Origin: Bacillota bacterium
GTDB taxonomy: Bacteria; Bacillota; UBA4882; UBA8346
DNA: 64,000 nt
Assembly (NCBI GenBank): GCA_023429995.1
Contig: JAEZCE010000025.1
Coordinates: forward strand, 1-64,000
Direction of reading: 5' to 3'
Part shown: in pieces, positions 41,746 through 50,429 of the stretch
How the letters are laid out: the number at the start of each line of letters is the position of its first letter
Numbering within the stretch: the stretch's first letter is position 1
The notes under the pieces: model-generated
What the model was told of the DNA's origin: nothing
Seen by the model: only the letters and a program-made list of their open reading frames with translations
Databases searched by the model: none
Made by a program: the position numbers and the translations under genes

Positions 41746-41980
41746 TTTACCCTCGCTTTTTTTGATCTTTTTTTGTAAAAAAATACATCATAACCTAACC
41801 GTTCGCAACAGAGGATTTCCTTTCCATTATGATGTCGGTTTATTCAACTACCAAAGTTTTTCCATATTTTACGATGGGACACATTTTTTGCCTTGTGATA
41901 TGCTTTGGTGTATTCAAATAAACCACAGTATAAAGCCTATTTTTAGGAGCGGATTATTATTCTTGGAAAAGAGGTGAGCG

Positions 41981-42315
41981 ATGATAAAATTTTATTGGAA
42001 GCAATCTAAAAATGGTATACTGATGATTTTCATCACTTTTGCCTTTGCTTTGGCTCCGCTGTCTCGTGTATTTACCATAACTTCCACTAAACCCGGTAGA
42101 TCACCTTCTGTTAAGGAACCCTCAAAGATATTGAGCCAATCTCCGCGAAATGTCAGGGATTTTGGCGTTAAAGGAGATGGCAAAACCGATGATTTCGGGG
42201 AGAACGCCTCTCTGAACCTTATCTTGGTATGATGTATTTTGATACTGCAATGGGTCGGCCGATTTGGTGGAATGGTATGAATTGGGTGGATGCGAACGTC
42301 CGTAAAAAGGATTAG
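41981..42315 (+). pseudogene. Remnant of a pectate-lyase-fold surface or tail-fibre-like protein
   Basis: After AGAGGTG, ATG 41981 opens a secreted start (MIKFYWKQSKNGILMIFITF) leading to NVRDFGVKGDGKTDD, the hallmark opening of pectate-lyase-3/phage tail-spike beta helices. The body is missing: after about 20 more bases the other frame reads EPYLGMMYFDTAMGRPIWWN and GMNWVDANVRKKD to the TAG at 42315. That is the typical C-terminal tag of tail-fibre or surface beta-helix proteins (YFDTxxGRPIWWNG). A large internal deletion plus a frameshift joined the two ends. Confidence 0.7.
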
Positions 42316-42340
42316 ATTTCAAGAGATATTCATTGATTTA

Positions 42341-42770
42341 TCAGCGGGACGTTGAATCCGGATGTTGATTGATAAACCAAGTTGCGGTTAAGCCAGTAGC
42401 CGAATGTTCAACGAAAGCGCTCGGGGTGGTTCCAATATCAGCCGGCGTTATTCTTACAATGTGAAGATTAACGATAGCTCCAAAAAGGCTTAACCAGATC
42501 AACCAGCCAATTCCTAGTCCCTTTATATAACTATAACTTCTTCCCGAAAACTTGATAATATAAAAAAAGGGCTATTCCCCAAAAACTGCCGACGATAATA
42601 TCGGCTAATCCACTTATGATTAAGGCTCCTGGCGGATGGACATCTTTTGGCAAAACAAAGACGGAAGCGGCCAGATTCCAGTATAAATATTTTGACCAGC
42701 CAATCGTGACCGATAAGAAGTCCACCAATTTTTTAGCGAGCGTGCCGATATTCCGGCTAATGCCCCGCAT
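42341..42770 (-). pseudogene. Frameshifted small membrane protein gene
   Basis: From 42770 the frame reads MRGISRNIGTLAKKLVDFL, KYLYWNLAASVFVLPKDVHP and SGLADIIVGSFWGIALFLYY before a stop at 42531. One base off, from about 42540, it continues as GLGIGWLIWLSLFGAIVNLH and ends FINQHPDSTSR at 42341. The joined product would be a four-helix membrane protein of about 140 residues, like a family of unnamed Firmicute proteins with paired helices. A single frameshift interrupts it, and no ribosome site is seen before 42770. Confidence 0.55.
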
Positions 42771-43231
42771 ATCAACGGATCTTATTTCATGAAAGCCACC
42801 TAATTATCTGTTTTATGAAATTCAACTATCGGATTGATAGAGGGTTCTCTAAAGATACTGGCTCAATTCGATAAAAATTATGTATTGAAGCCGGGATGAA
42901 CATTGAGAAGAGACAATGATTCGTTCAATTCGAAGTAGATCATGGAATTTCAAAGGCAGACGGGAAGTTGCCGGACTGCTTATTAATTTTGGAGTATTTA
43001 GAAAGCAACGAGATTAATGGATGTAATATTAGAGTTAACAATTTATTTGTATAATGTATTTTATTATAAATGGAATTGACCGGGTGTGATGTATGTGTTA
43101 GACTAGGAAGAGTTAATTAGATGCTTCTTTCCTTATATCACACCAATATGACATTTGGGATTCGGGGTGATGGATGGCAGATAACGCAGGAGGTTTGATA
43201 AATAAAAAAAAGATTAAGGAGTTGATTGTCC
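42771..43231 (+). promoter_or_regulatory. AT-rich upstream region of amt with promoter and distant inverted repeat
   Basis: No gene is visible in these 460 bases. TTGACC (43076-43081), 17 bp, TAGACT (43099-43104) is a plausible promoter; another TATAAT occurs near 43050. GGTGTGAT (43083-43090), inside the promoter spacer, is repeated in inverse as ATCACACC (43137-43144). It could be a split operator for a nitrogen regulator or a leader stem. AAGGAG (43216-43221) serves the amt start. Confidence 0.5.
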
Positions 43232-44740
43232 ATGCTTTCGGCTTCACCGAAAAAGAGAGTTTCAAGAGTTTTGATTTTCGTGGCGCTCAGTATATTGTTA
43301 TTGGCTTTATCATCACTTGTTTTTGCCAATGACCCCAACGGAGCTGCGACTGTGAAAGCGGATCCCAATGCTCCGGTGAACTTCACCTGGACGTTAATTT
43401 GCGGATTTTTGGTCGTATTTATGATGACCGGTTTTGCAATGGTTGAGACCGGATTTACCCGGGCAATCCATGCTAATAATACGATATTAATGAACATCAT
43501 GATTTGGGTATTTGGTACTTTAGGGTTTTTCTTTGTAGGATTTGCTTTTATGTTTGGTGGTGTCGGCGGAGCCTACGGTGATTTGTCTAAAATGTTATCA
43601 GTGACAATCGCCGGTAAACAATGGGGTCTCTTAGGAGGAACCGGATTCTTTTTAAGCGGTAAAACATATGATGTAAGTATCTATATGTTATTCCTCTTTC
43701 AGGCGGCGTTCATGGATACTGCTGCGACGATTCCTACCGGCGCTATGGCTGAACGTTTCAAATGGAGCGCATTTATTGTATATGGATTTGTTATCGGCGG
43801 TATTATTTATCCGCTCTTTGGTAACTGGGCTTGGGGCGGTGGCTGGTTGTCACAACTTGGCGCAATCGGTCTTGGTAGTGGTTATAAAGATTTTGCCGGC
43901 TCCGGTGTTGTTCATGCAGTCGGTGGTGTCACCGCTTTAGCAGGCGCTATTGTTCTTGGGCCCCGTATTGGCAAGTTTATTAAGGGGAAACCAGTGGCGA
44001 TGCCCGGTCATGACATGACACTCGGTGTAATTGGGACTTGCATCCTCATCTTTGGCTGGTTCGGTTTTAATGCCGGTAGTACGATGGCTGCTACGGACTT
44101 ACGGTTGGCTGTAGTTGCAACCAATACCATGATTGCCGGTGCTGCTGGCGGTTTAACTGCAATGTTGTATATGATGGCCACAAGCGGTAAACCTGATACT
44201 AGCATGAGCTGTAACGGAGTATTAGCTGGTTTGGTCGCTATCACGGCACCTTGCGCTTATGTCTCTGGACTTTCAGCATTCATTATCGGTGCGATTGCAG
44301 GAGTATTGGTTTGCCTCTCAGTTTGGTTTGTTGAAAATGTCATGAAAATCGATGACCCTGTTGGAGCTGTTTCAGTACACGGCTGTAATGGCATGTGGGG
44401 TGTCTTATCCGTTGGTTTGTTTGCAGACGGAACTTACGGCGGAATCAAGGGATTACTCTTTGGTGGCGGTTTTGGACAGCTTGGAGCCCAGGTGATTGGT
44501 GTATTGACGATATTATTAATTATCTTCCCATTTGCATTCCTAATTTTTAAACTGATTGATGCGACGATTGGCCTTAGGGTATCGGCTAAAGATGAATTGG
44601 CTGGTCTCGATATGCCGGTTCACGGAGCACTTTGCTATCCTGAATTTGCGCTTAGTTCTTTAGGAGTTCCTCAAAGTTTCCCGGATGAGGATACAAGCAC
44701 ATCAGCTACAACTTCTAAATCGATCGCGAAGGGGGTTTGA
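43232..44740 (+). CDS. amt: Ammonium transporter
   Basis: Amt trimers conduct ammonium across the cytoplasmic membrane. The protein has a signal-peptide-like first helix (about 8-32), then eleven membrane helices. The conserved segments are present: FAMVETGFTRAIHANNTILMN, DTAATIPTGAMAERFKW, DFAGSGVVHAVGG (pore His), GWFGFNAGSTMAATD and DPVGAVSVHGCNGMWG (second pore His). About 502 residues. ATG 43232 is ten bases after AAGGAG; the TTG at 43226 is an alternative. It is followed by glnK three bases later, the classic nitrogen-uptake operon. Confidence 0.92.
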   Translation: MLSASPKKRVSRVLIFVALSILLLALSSLVFANDPNGAATVKADPNAPVNFTWTLICGFLVVFMMTGFAMVETGFTRAIHANNTILMNIMIWVFGTLGFFFVGFAFMFGGVGGAYGDLSKMLSVTIAGKQWGLLGGTGFFLSGKTYDVSIYMLFLFQAAFMDTAATIPTGAMAERFKWSAFIVYGFVIGGIIYPLFGNWAWGGGWLSQLGAIGLGSGYKDFAGSGVVHAVGGVTALAGAIVLGPRIGKFIKGKPVAMPGHDMTLGVIGTCILIFGWFGFNAGSTMAATDLRLAVVATNTMIAGAAGGLTAMLYMMATSGKPDTSMSCNGVLAGLVAITAPCAYVSGLSAFIIGAIAGVLVCLSVWFVENVMKIDDPVGAVSVHGCNGMWGVLSVGLFADGTYGGIKGLLFGGGFGQLGAQVIGVLTILLIIFPFAFLIFKLIDATIGLRVSAKDELAGLDMPVHGALCYPEFALSSLGVPQSFPDEDTSTSATTSKSIAKGV

Positions 44741-44743
44741 GCA

Positions 44744-45082
44744 ATGATTAAAATCGAAGCGATTTTCCGTCCGCAACGTTTTGAAGCGGTTAAGGATGCT
44801 TTAGCCAGAGTCGGTATCAAAGGAATGACCGTTTCCGAGGTCAGAGGCTGCGGTAAACAAAAGGGAGCTGTTGAACATTATCGTGGCTCCGAATATGAAA
44901 TTATTTTACATCCGAAAGTTAAAATTGAGATCGTAACGTTAAAAGATAATCTGGATAAAGTGGTTGACGCAATTTGTCATGCTGCCAGAACCGGTGAAAC
45001 CGGAGACGGTAAAATTTTCATCTATGAAGTTGCTGAAGCTGTCCAGGTCAGAACGGGTCAACGCGGCGAAGGCGTTATCTAA
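44744..45082 (+). CDS. glnK: Nitrogen regulatory PII protein
   Basis: PII trimers bind ATP/ADP and 2-oxoglutarate and plug the Amt pore when nitrogen is sufficient. The 112 residues match the family: MIKIEAIFRPQRFEAVKDAL, the T-loop with EHYRGSEYE (Tyr near 51, the usual uridylylation site), HPKVKIEIV and TGETGDGKIFI (ATP site). It is three bases after amt. Its pairing with amt makes GlnK the better name than GlnB. Confidence 0.92.
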   Translation: MIKIEAIFRPQRFEAVKDALARVGIKGMTVSEVRGCGKQKGAVEHYRGSEYEIILHPKVKIEIVTLKDNLDKVVDAICHAARTGETGDGKIFIYEVAEAVQVRTGQRGEGVI

Positions 45083-45094
45083 GGTTTTGTTTTT

Positions 45095-45134
45095 TTCAAA
45101 CGCCTTTTTTCGAGACTTAGGAAAAAGGCGTTTG
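45095..45134. repeat. Perfect hairpin after glnK
   Basis: TCAAACGCCTTTTT (45095-45108) and AAAAAGGCGTTTGA (45121-45134) pair perfectly across 12 bases. The T-run is inside the stem and none follows it, so it is a weak terminator at best; it may stop transcription before the transposase-like gene. Confidence 0.6.
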
Positions 45135-45199
45135 ATCTATGTCGTAAATTGGGTGCGTCAGCGTTCTAAGGCGAACAAATTGAAAGGAGGAAATAACGG

Positions 45200-46192
45200 G
45201 TGGAAGATTCGGGAAAAAAACCAGACCATTCCAAGTTGAATGTTGTGGAATTGTCCAAGATATTAAAAAATGTCAGTAAAATATATCAACAGCCGGGCTC
45301 GGAAAACCGACTGAACGAATATAAAGAATATATCCGGGTTCACGGTTTGGAAAACATCGAAAATATCCGGCCGGTATTTCCGAAAATCAATCGGGAGGCG
45401 GCTCGGAGTATGGTTTTTGAAACGGTTTGCCATATGAGTTTGGCACACCCCACCTGGGGTTGCGAACATCTCAGCGAGGGTCTGAAAGAAAAGAACATCA
45501 ATATGAGCGCATCGGCAATTTACAATATTTTAGTCAAACATCAAATGGGGACTAAAAAAGAGCGCTTGGCCAAAATTATCGAAATGTATTCCGAACAGTT
45601 GGAGGATCTTGCACCTGAACAAATGGAGGCGTTGAAAAAATATGACCCCTGGTTCCAGGAACGTCAAATTCGTGGCAAATACCCCGGTGACTTACTGGCG
45701 CAAGATACAATTTTTATTGGATTTTATCGTAACATGGAAGAAATATACTTGCAGGTTGTTGTAGATTCCTATAGTAGTTATGCTTTTGGATCACTCCATA
45801 TTGGTAAAAATGCCGATTGTGCGGTAGCCATTATCCACAATGAAGTATTGCCTTTTTTTCGGGAACGGGGATTAAAGATTAACGGAATATTAACAGATAA
45901 CGGACGCGAATATTGCGGTAAGGAAGGCCATCATTATGAGTTGTATTTAAAATTGAACGATCTTAAGCATATTAAAACGACGACCAAACAATGCAGTAAT
46001 ATTTTTATTAAACAATTTAAAAAGGTTGTCATGGATGAATTTGTGAAGCCTGTTACGGGTTCTAAGAGCGTGGAGGATATTGAAAGCCTTCGAAAGCAAT
46101 ACGAAAGATGGCTTCTCTTCTATAATTCGGAGCGGCCTTACCAGGGTTTTCCCAATAACGGAGAGCCACCGGTAAAATTAATAGGGAAATAA
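45200..46192 (+). CDS. Transposase-like integrase-core protein with a lost catalytic Glu
   Basis: The 330 residues have the IS481/IS3-like plan: an N-terminal helix-turn-helix (HPTWGCEHLSEGLKEKNINM), then an RNase H-like rve core. Its first Asp is in GDLLAQDTIF and its second in GILTDNGREY. The third position, normally Glu in NGxVERF, is Lys in SNIFIKQFKK. A DDE transposase without its Glu should be inactive for cutting. The gene has a good ribosome site (AAAGGAGG), its own terminator at 46217 and no terminal inverted repeats that I can see, and sits between glnK and spoVB. This suggests a domesticated DNA-binding protein or a degenerate insertion element. Confidence 0.7.
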   Translation: MEDSGKKPDHSKLNVVELSKILKNVSKIYQQPGSENRLNEYKEYIRVHGLENIENIRPVFPKINREAARSMVFETVCHMSLAHPTWGCEHLSEGLKEKNINMSASAIYNILVKHQMGTKKERLAKIIEMYSEQLEDLAPEQMEALKKYDPWFQERQIRGKYPGDLLAQDTIFIGFYRNMEEIYLQVVVDSYSSYAFGSLHIGKNADCAVAIIHNEVLPFFRERGLKINGILTDNGREYCGKEGHHYELYLKLNDLKHIKTTTKQCSNIFIKQFKKVVMDEFVKPVTGSKSVEDIESLRKQYERWLLFYNSERPYQGFPNNGEPPVKLIGK

Positions 46193-46216
46193 AAGATATC
46201 TCACCCGCATCGGTTA

Positions 46217-46252
46217 AATCCGCCGCGAGAGCGTTGAGCGGATTATTTTTAT
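46217..46252 (+). terminator. Terminator after the transposase-like gene
   Basis: AATCCGC (46217-46223) pairs with GCGGATT (46238-46244), followed by ATTTTTAT. Confidence 0.75.
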
Positions 46253-46415
46253 AAAATCGGATGGAGTGAGAAAAAAGATATTCAATATATTACATCTTTT
46301 CATAGTATGGGCATCCGGGAGATTCCTGAATTCATGAGAATATCGGGTCTGAATTTATGAAACATAGCATATCAATATCCGATGGGTCATTGATTCGGAA
46401 AGGGATCTCGAGTGG

Positions 46416-47990
46416 ATGGAAAATAAGGATTCAATTTTGAAAGGGACAGCATTACTAACTGGGGCAGGTATTATTGTCAAATTGTTAGGAGCTGCATACA
46501 GGATCCCGTTGTCCCGTTTGATTGGTTCTGAAGGGATAGGCTTATATCAGATGGCCTATCCGGTTTATTTGATTTTTCTATCTCTTTCGACTGCCGGATT
46601 GCCCATAGCGATCTCAAAAATTATTGCTGAACAATCAGCAAGGGGGAACCGGGAAGGAATTGGCAAAACTTTCACAGCGGCTTTAATTTTATTAATTATA
46701 ATGGGTTTAGGTGGAAGTATGATTATGTTTTGGGCCGCGCCTTGGTTTGCTGAAAGGGTAGTGGCTGATTCCCGAGCGGTTTATGGGATAAGGGCGTTGG
46801 CGCCGGCAATTTTTATGATGAGTTTGATTGCGGCTTACCGCGGCTTTTTTCAAGGCCAGCAGATCATGGCGCCAAGTGCCGTTTCACAAATTATCGAACA
46901 GTTTGTAAGGGTAGCCGTAGCGCTGATTTTAGTTTGTCTCTTATTAAAGAAGGGAATTGAATATGCAGCCGCCGGGGCCGCGTTTGGCGCATCGGCCGGA
47001 GGCGGGGCGGGTTTGTCTTTTCTAATATTCAAGCAATGGCAATTAAGAAGAGGAGTGTTTTTCCATCGCTGGGGAAAAAATGGGGAAAGTCTATTTGGAA
47101 TCATGAAAAGACTGATACGGTTTGCTTTGCCCATATCGGTGGCGGTCATTTTAATGCCTCTTTTACAGACTATCGATTCGTTGATTGTTCCGGCGAAACT
47201 TCAAAGTATTGGTTATACTGTGGGTCAGGCCACATCGATGCTGGGAGTATTGGGTAACGCCTGGGCTGTCATGTATCTTCCGATGGTTGTTACATCGGCG
47301 ATTGCGGCGAATTTAGTACCGGCAGTAGCTGCCGGTAATATAAAAGAGGCTGGGCGGGAACAGGCTTTAAAGATCGAGGCCGGTCTGCGGCTGGCTTATT
47401 TGTATTTGATTCCGGTTGCAATATTTTTGTATTTATTTGGGAAAACGGTTTACCAGATTATATATAATACTTCGGGGATTGAAATTTTATCATGGCTGGC
47501 TCCGGCGGTTTTCTTTTTAGGTCTTGAACAGGTATCGGCAGGAATATTGCAGGGTTTAGGCAAACCTAAAATACCCTTGGTCAATTTTGGGGCGGGAGCT
47601 GTGTTGAAAATCATAGTGACTTTGGTGACGACGAGTCTGCCGGGTCTTAATTTAACCGGAGCTGCTTTAGGAACTGTATGCGGTTCGGGATTTACGGCAT
47701 TTTTAAATTTAATGATTGTGCGAAAAATGACCCGCGTTCGTTTTACTGGTTTGCCGGCAGCTGCTTTCAGCGGGATATTCTTGCTGGTTGGCGGTTTTTT
47801 GGCACTGCGTTATTTACAGCTCCATTATATTTTAGAGTTTATGGAAATAGGTTTTGGGGGTATTTTATTATACGTTGGCATCTTACGGATTACGGGAGGA
47901 ATTAATTCCCAGGATCTCGAAATGATAAAAAAATATTTAGCAAAAAGGAGTACCAAACATGGTTATCGAGACATTGCCCAAAGCGGGTAA
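46416..47990 (+). CDS. spoVB: SpoVB-type polysaccharide/lipid II flippase family protein
   Basis: SpoVB (YabM group) belongs to the MurJ/PST branch of MOP flippases and is needed for spore cortex synthesis in Bacillus. The 524 residues carry about 13-14 helices, with the family opening KGTALLTGAGIIVKLLGAAYRIPLSRLIG and the IGLYQMAYPVYLIFLSLSTAGLPIAISKIIAE region. The ATG follows AAAGGGA at some distance. The 3' end overlaps mazG by 32 bases, the same gene order as yabM-yabN in Bacillus. Confidence 0.87.
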   Translation: MENKDSILKGTALLTGAGIIVKLLGAAYRIPLSRLIGSEGIGLYQMAYPVYLIFLSLSTAGLPIAISKIIAEQSARGNREGIGKTFTAALILLIIMGLGGSMIMFWAAPWFAERVVADSRAVYGIRALAPAIFMMSLIAAYRGFFQGQQIMAPSAVSQIIEQFVRVAVALILVCLLLKKGIEYAAAGAAFGASAGGGAGLSFLIFKQWQLRRGVFFHRWGKNGESLFGIMKRLIRFALPISVAVILMPLLQTIDSLIVPAKLQSIGYTVGQATSMLGVLGNAWAVMYLPMVVTSAIAANLVPAVAAGNIKEAGREQALKIEAGLRLAYLYLIPVAIFLYLFGKTVYQIIYNTSGIEILSWLAPAVFFLGLEQVSAGILQGLGKPKIPLVNFGAGAVLKIIVTLVTTSLPGLNLTGAALGTVCGSGFTAFLNLMIVRKMTRVRFTGLPAAAFSGIFLLVGGFLALRYLQLHYILEFMEIGFGGILLYVGILRITGGINSQDLEMIKKYLAKRSTKHGYRDIAQSG

Positions 47991-48771
47991 AGATTTAAAA
48001 CAATTGGTGGCAATCATGGCGGTTTTACGGCAAAAATGTCCCTGGGATCAGGAACAAACTTATCACTCCTTAAGACCATACGTGATTGAAGAAACATATG
48101 AAGTATTGGAAGCGATTGATTCCGGTAAAACGGACAAGCTCCAGGAGGAACTGGGGGATCTTTTGCTTCAGGTTGTTTTCTTGGCGCAGTTGGCGACGGA
48201 ACAAGGGCGGTTTTCCATGGATGAAGTTGTGGAAGGTATTTGTGAAAAACTAATTCGCCGACACCCCCATGTCTTTGGAACAACTGAGGTGAATGGGTCT
48301 GATGACGTACTTAATAATTGGGAGAAGATCAAACAAACCGAAAAACCGGGAGAACGCCCATCGGCTATTGATGGGGTTCCGAAAGATCTTCCGGCATTAA
48401 TGTATGCGGAAAAATTGCAACATAAAGCGGCTAAAGTCGGTTTCGACTGGGGGGATTTGGAAGGCCCTCTAAGTAAGACCAAAGAGGAATTTACGGAGTT
48501 TGAGGAAGTTTTACGTAGTCAAGCCGTCATTCAGAATAATGATTTGGTGAAGGACAAACTTTCTGATGAATTTGGCGATATTTTATTTTCATTGGTGAAT
48601 GTGGGGCGGTTTTTGGATATCAATCCGGAGATAGCGCTACGGGGTACAATAGGGAAATTCACCAAACGGTTTCATTATATGGAACAAGAGGCCGCAAAAA
48701 TCGGCAAGAGTTTAAAAGAAATGACTTTGGATGAAATGGAACTTCTTTGGCAACAGGCCAAATCTTTATAG
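47959..48771 (+). CDS. mazG: Nucleoside triphosphate pyrophosphohydrolase MazG
   Basis: MazG hydrolyses NTPs to NMP and pyrophosphate, removing aberrant nucleotides. The 270 residues hold two tandem MazG domains: LRQKCPWDQEQTYHSLRPYVIEETYEVLEAI with EELGDLLLQVVF first, then VGFDWGDLEGPLSKTKEEFTEFEEVL with DEFGDILFSLVNVGRF. The EExxE and ExxD metal-binding groups are present in both. AAAAGGAG precedes ATG 47959. It is in the yabN position of the spo/yab block. Confidence 0.9.
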   Translation: MVIETLPKAGKDLKQLVAIMAVLRQKCPWDQEQTYHSLRPYVIEETYEVLEAIDSGKTDKLQEELGDLLLQVVFLAQLATEQGRFSMDEVVEGICEKLIRRHPHVFGTTEVNGSDDVLNNWEKIKQTEKPGERPSAIDGVPKDLPALMYAEKLQHKAAKVGFDWGDLEGPLSKTKEEFTEFEEVLRSQAVIQNNDLVKDKLSDEFGDILFSLVNVGRFLDINPEIALRGTIGKFTKRFHYMEQEAAKIGKSLKEMTLDEMELLWQQAKSL

Positions 48772-48847
48772 GGTGGAATGAGGGAATAAAAAAGACTAAA
48801 ATTGAGATGCTAGCTCTATCTAAAAGAATCGAATGGAAGGTGAAGGT

Positions 48848-49807
48848 ATGGTTCGGAAAGATACGGGGCTAGTATCCATTTTTTTATTAAGCCTTCTTTT
48901 TATTGCGGGTTGTCCGGGAAAAGAAGGAACTTTATTTAAAAATATGGTGACCCATTTCGGGGAGCCTCCTAAAATAACGGTTTTTATGAAAGTGACCGGG
49001 GCAAAAAAGCAAATGGATATCGAGGAGTATTTGACCGGAGTGGTTGCAGGTGAAATGAAACCGGGATGGCCCTTAAATGCGTATGCAGCACAAGCGATTA
49101 TTGCCCGTACTTTTACCATGGAGTTTTTAGCGCGGGGAGGAACCCGTTCGATTCATGGTACGGATATATCCACTGATGAGAAAGAGGCCCAAGCTTATAA
49201 TGCCGCTAATATTACACCGGCGATCCGGAAAGCGATTAACATGACCAGGGGATTGGTTTTGGTCTATAAAAATCATTACATAAAAGGATGGTATTCGGCA
49301 AGTTGCGGGGGGAAAACGGATTATGCCAGAGAGGGATTGGCCTATAAAGGTCCCGAACCACCCTATATAGTATCCGTAAAATGCCCCGAAGAAAAGTATA
49401 TTCCCAAAACGGAATTATTTTGGGAAGCATCTTTTACCGGAACAGAAATTAATAATGCATTAAAAAAGATGAATTTGAGGGAAATCGGCAAATTTAAGTC
49501 CCTGGAAGTCGTGAAACGAAGTAAAACGAACCGAGCTACAGTATTAAAGTTTATAGGCGATAAGGGGAGCGCTGAGGTTGCCGGAGGAGATTTCCGGATC
49601 AATGTCGGCCCTGGGAAAATGCGCTCCATCTGGATATTGGATAAAATTAAGAATCAGGGGGATTTATTAAAGTTAAAAGGTAGGGGCTTTGGCCATGGGG
49701 TTGGGTTGTGCCAATGGGGATCTTATGCTATGGCCAAGGAAAATAAATCCCCAAAGCAAATTGTGAAACATTATTATCCGAAAACCGATATTGTGAAAAT
49801 ATGGTGA
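48848..49807 (+). CDS. SpoIID/LytB-domain lipoprotein
   Basis: The 319 residues begin with a lipoprotein signal ending LLFIAGC (mature Cys near residue 22), followed by a compact SpoIID domain: DIEEYLTGVVAGEMKPGWPLNAYAAQAIIARTFTM, GWYSASCGGKTDYAREGL and GRGFGHGVGLCQWGSYAMA. It should hydrolyse or bind peptidoglycan at the outer face of the membrane. ATG 48848, five bases after AAGGTG, is preferred to ATG 48833. It is inserted between mazG and yabP, where Bacillus has yabO. It is the second SpoIID-like protein of the window. Confidence 0.82.
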   Translation: MVRKDTGLVSIFLLSLLFIAGCPGKEGTLFKNMVTHFGEPPKITVFMKVTGAKKQMDIEEYLTGVVAGEMKPGWPLNAYAAQAIIARTFTMEFLARGGTRSIHGTDISTDEKEAQAYNAANITPAIRKAINMTRGLVLVYKNHYIKGWYSASCGGKTDYAREGLAYKGPEPPYIVSVKCPEEKYIPKTELFWEASFTGTEINNALKKMNLREIGKFKSLEVVKRSKTNRATVLKFIGDKGSAEVAGGDFRINVGPGKMRSIWILDKIKNQGDLLKLKGRGFGHGVGLCQWGSYAMAKENKSPKQIVKHYYPKTDIVKIW

Positions 49808-49810
49808 TGT

Positions 49811-49840
49811 AAACCGGCTAATTAACCGGTTTTATTATTA
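49811..49840 (+). terminator. Terminator after the SpoIID lipoprotein gene
   Basis: AAACCGG (49811-49817) pairs with CCGGTTT (49826-49832), followed by TATTATTATTAT; moderate strength. Confidence 0.55.
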
Positions 49841-49945
49841 TTATACAACGTAATTTATGATAGATGGAGTTGGTCTATCTTCCTTTCGGGTAGAATATTT
49901 TATTTTGAAAACCTCAGGCAGAGCATGCTCGAAGGAGTGAAAGAA

Positions 49946-50233
49946 ATGGAAGATAAAAAAAAGTCCAACGATCTAATCCATCAATTGACATTAGCCAATC
50001 GCAGTCAGTTAATTGTAGAAGGAGTCAGCAATCTGGGTTGTTACGATCAAGAGCAGATAATTTTAGAAACGAGTTTAGGAGTTTTGGAAATAAAAGGAGA
50101 AGGGTTGCATATCCAACAATTAAGTTTGGATTTAGGTAAGGTTACGGTCGATGGTAATGTTTACTCACTGATGTATACGGATGAAAATGCCTTGAAAAAG
50201 GGGCGGGGCTTTTTAAGCCGTTTAATTAAATAA
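49946..50233 (+). CDS. yabP: Sporulation protein YabP
   Basis: YabP is a small protein made in sporulating cells and needed for spor formation or cortex assembly; the mechanism is unknown. The 95 residues match the family: NRSQLIVEGVSNLGCYDQEQI, LETSLGVLEIKGEGLHIQQL and VDGNVYSLMY. I chose ATG 49946, after GAAGGAG; the frame is open seven codons further. It lies between the SpoIID lipoprotein and a lytic transglycosylase gene. Confidence 0.82.
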   Translation: MEDKKKSNDLIHQLTLANRSQLIVEGVSNLGCYDQEQIILETSLGVLEIKGEGLHIQQLSLDLGKVTVDGNVYSLMYTDENALKKGRGFLSRLIK

Positions 50234-50429
50234 TAAAGAAGGCTATAAGAGGGTGGTTTTTGCAGGATAATTCAAATTTGACACCGAAATAAATCAATAA
50301 TGGTTTGTTTTTAACTACCACGGGCCAAAACGGCGGGTAGTTGGAAGAACGACTAACCCCCAAAAATGGATTCGGCATTTGAAAGGGTGATGTTTCGTTG
50401 AAAGAACCAATATTGATTCGAGGTGTCCA

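Noticed and set aside
43138..43500. 120-residue minus-strand frame at the start of amt
   Set aside because: Antisense to the Amt N-terminus; hydrophobic composition is a mirror of the membrane helices.
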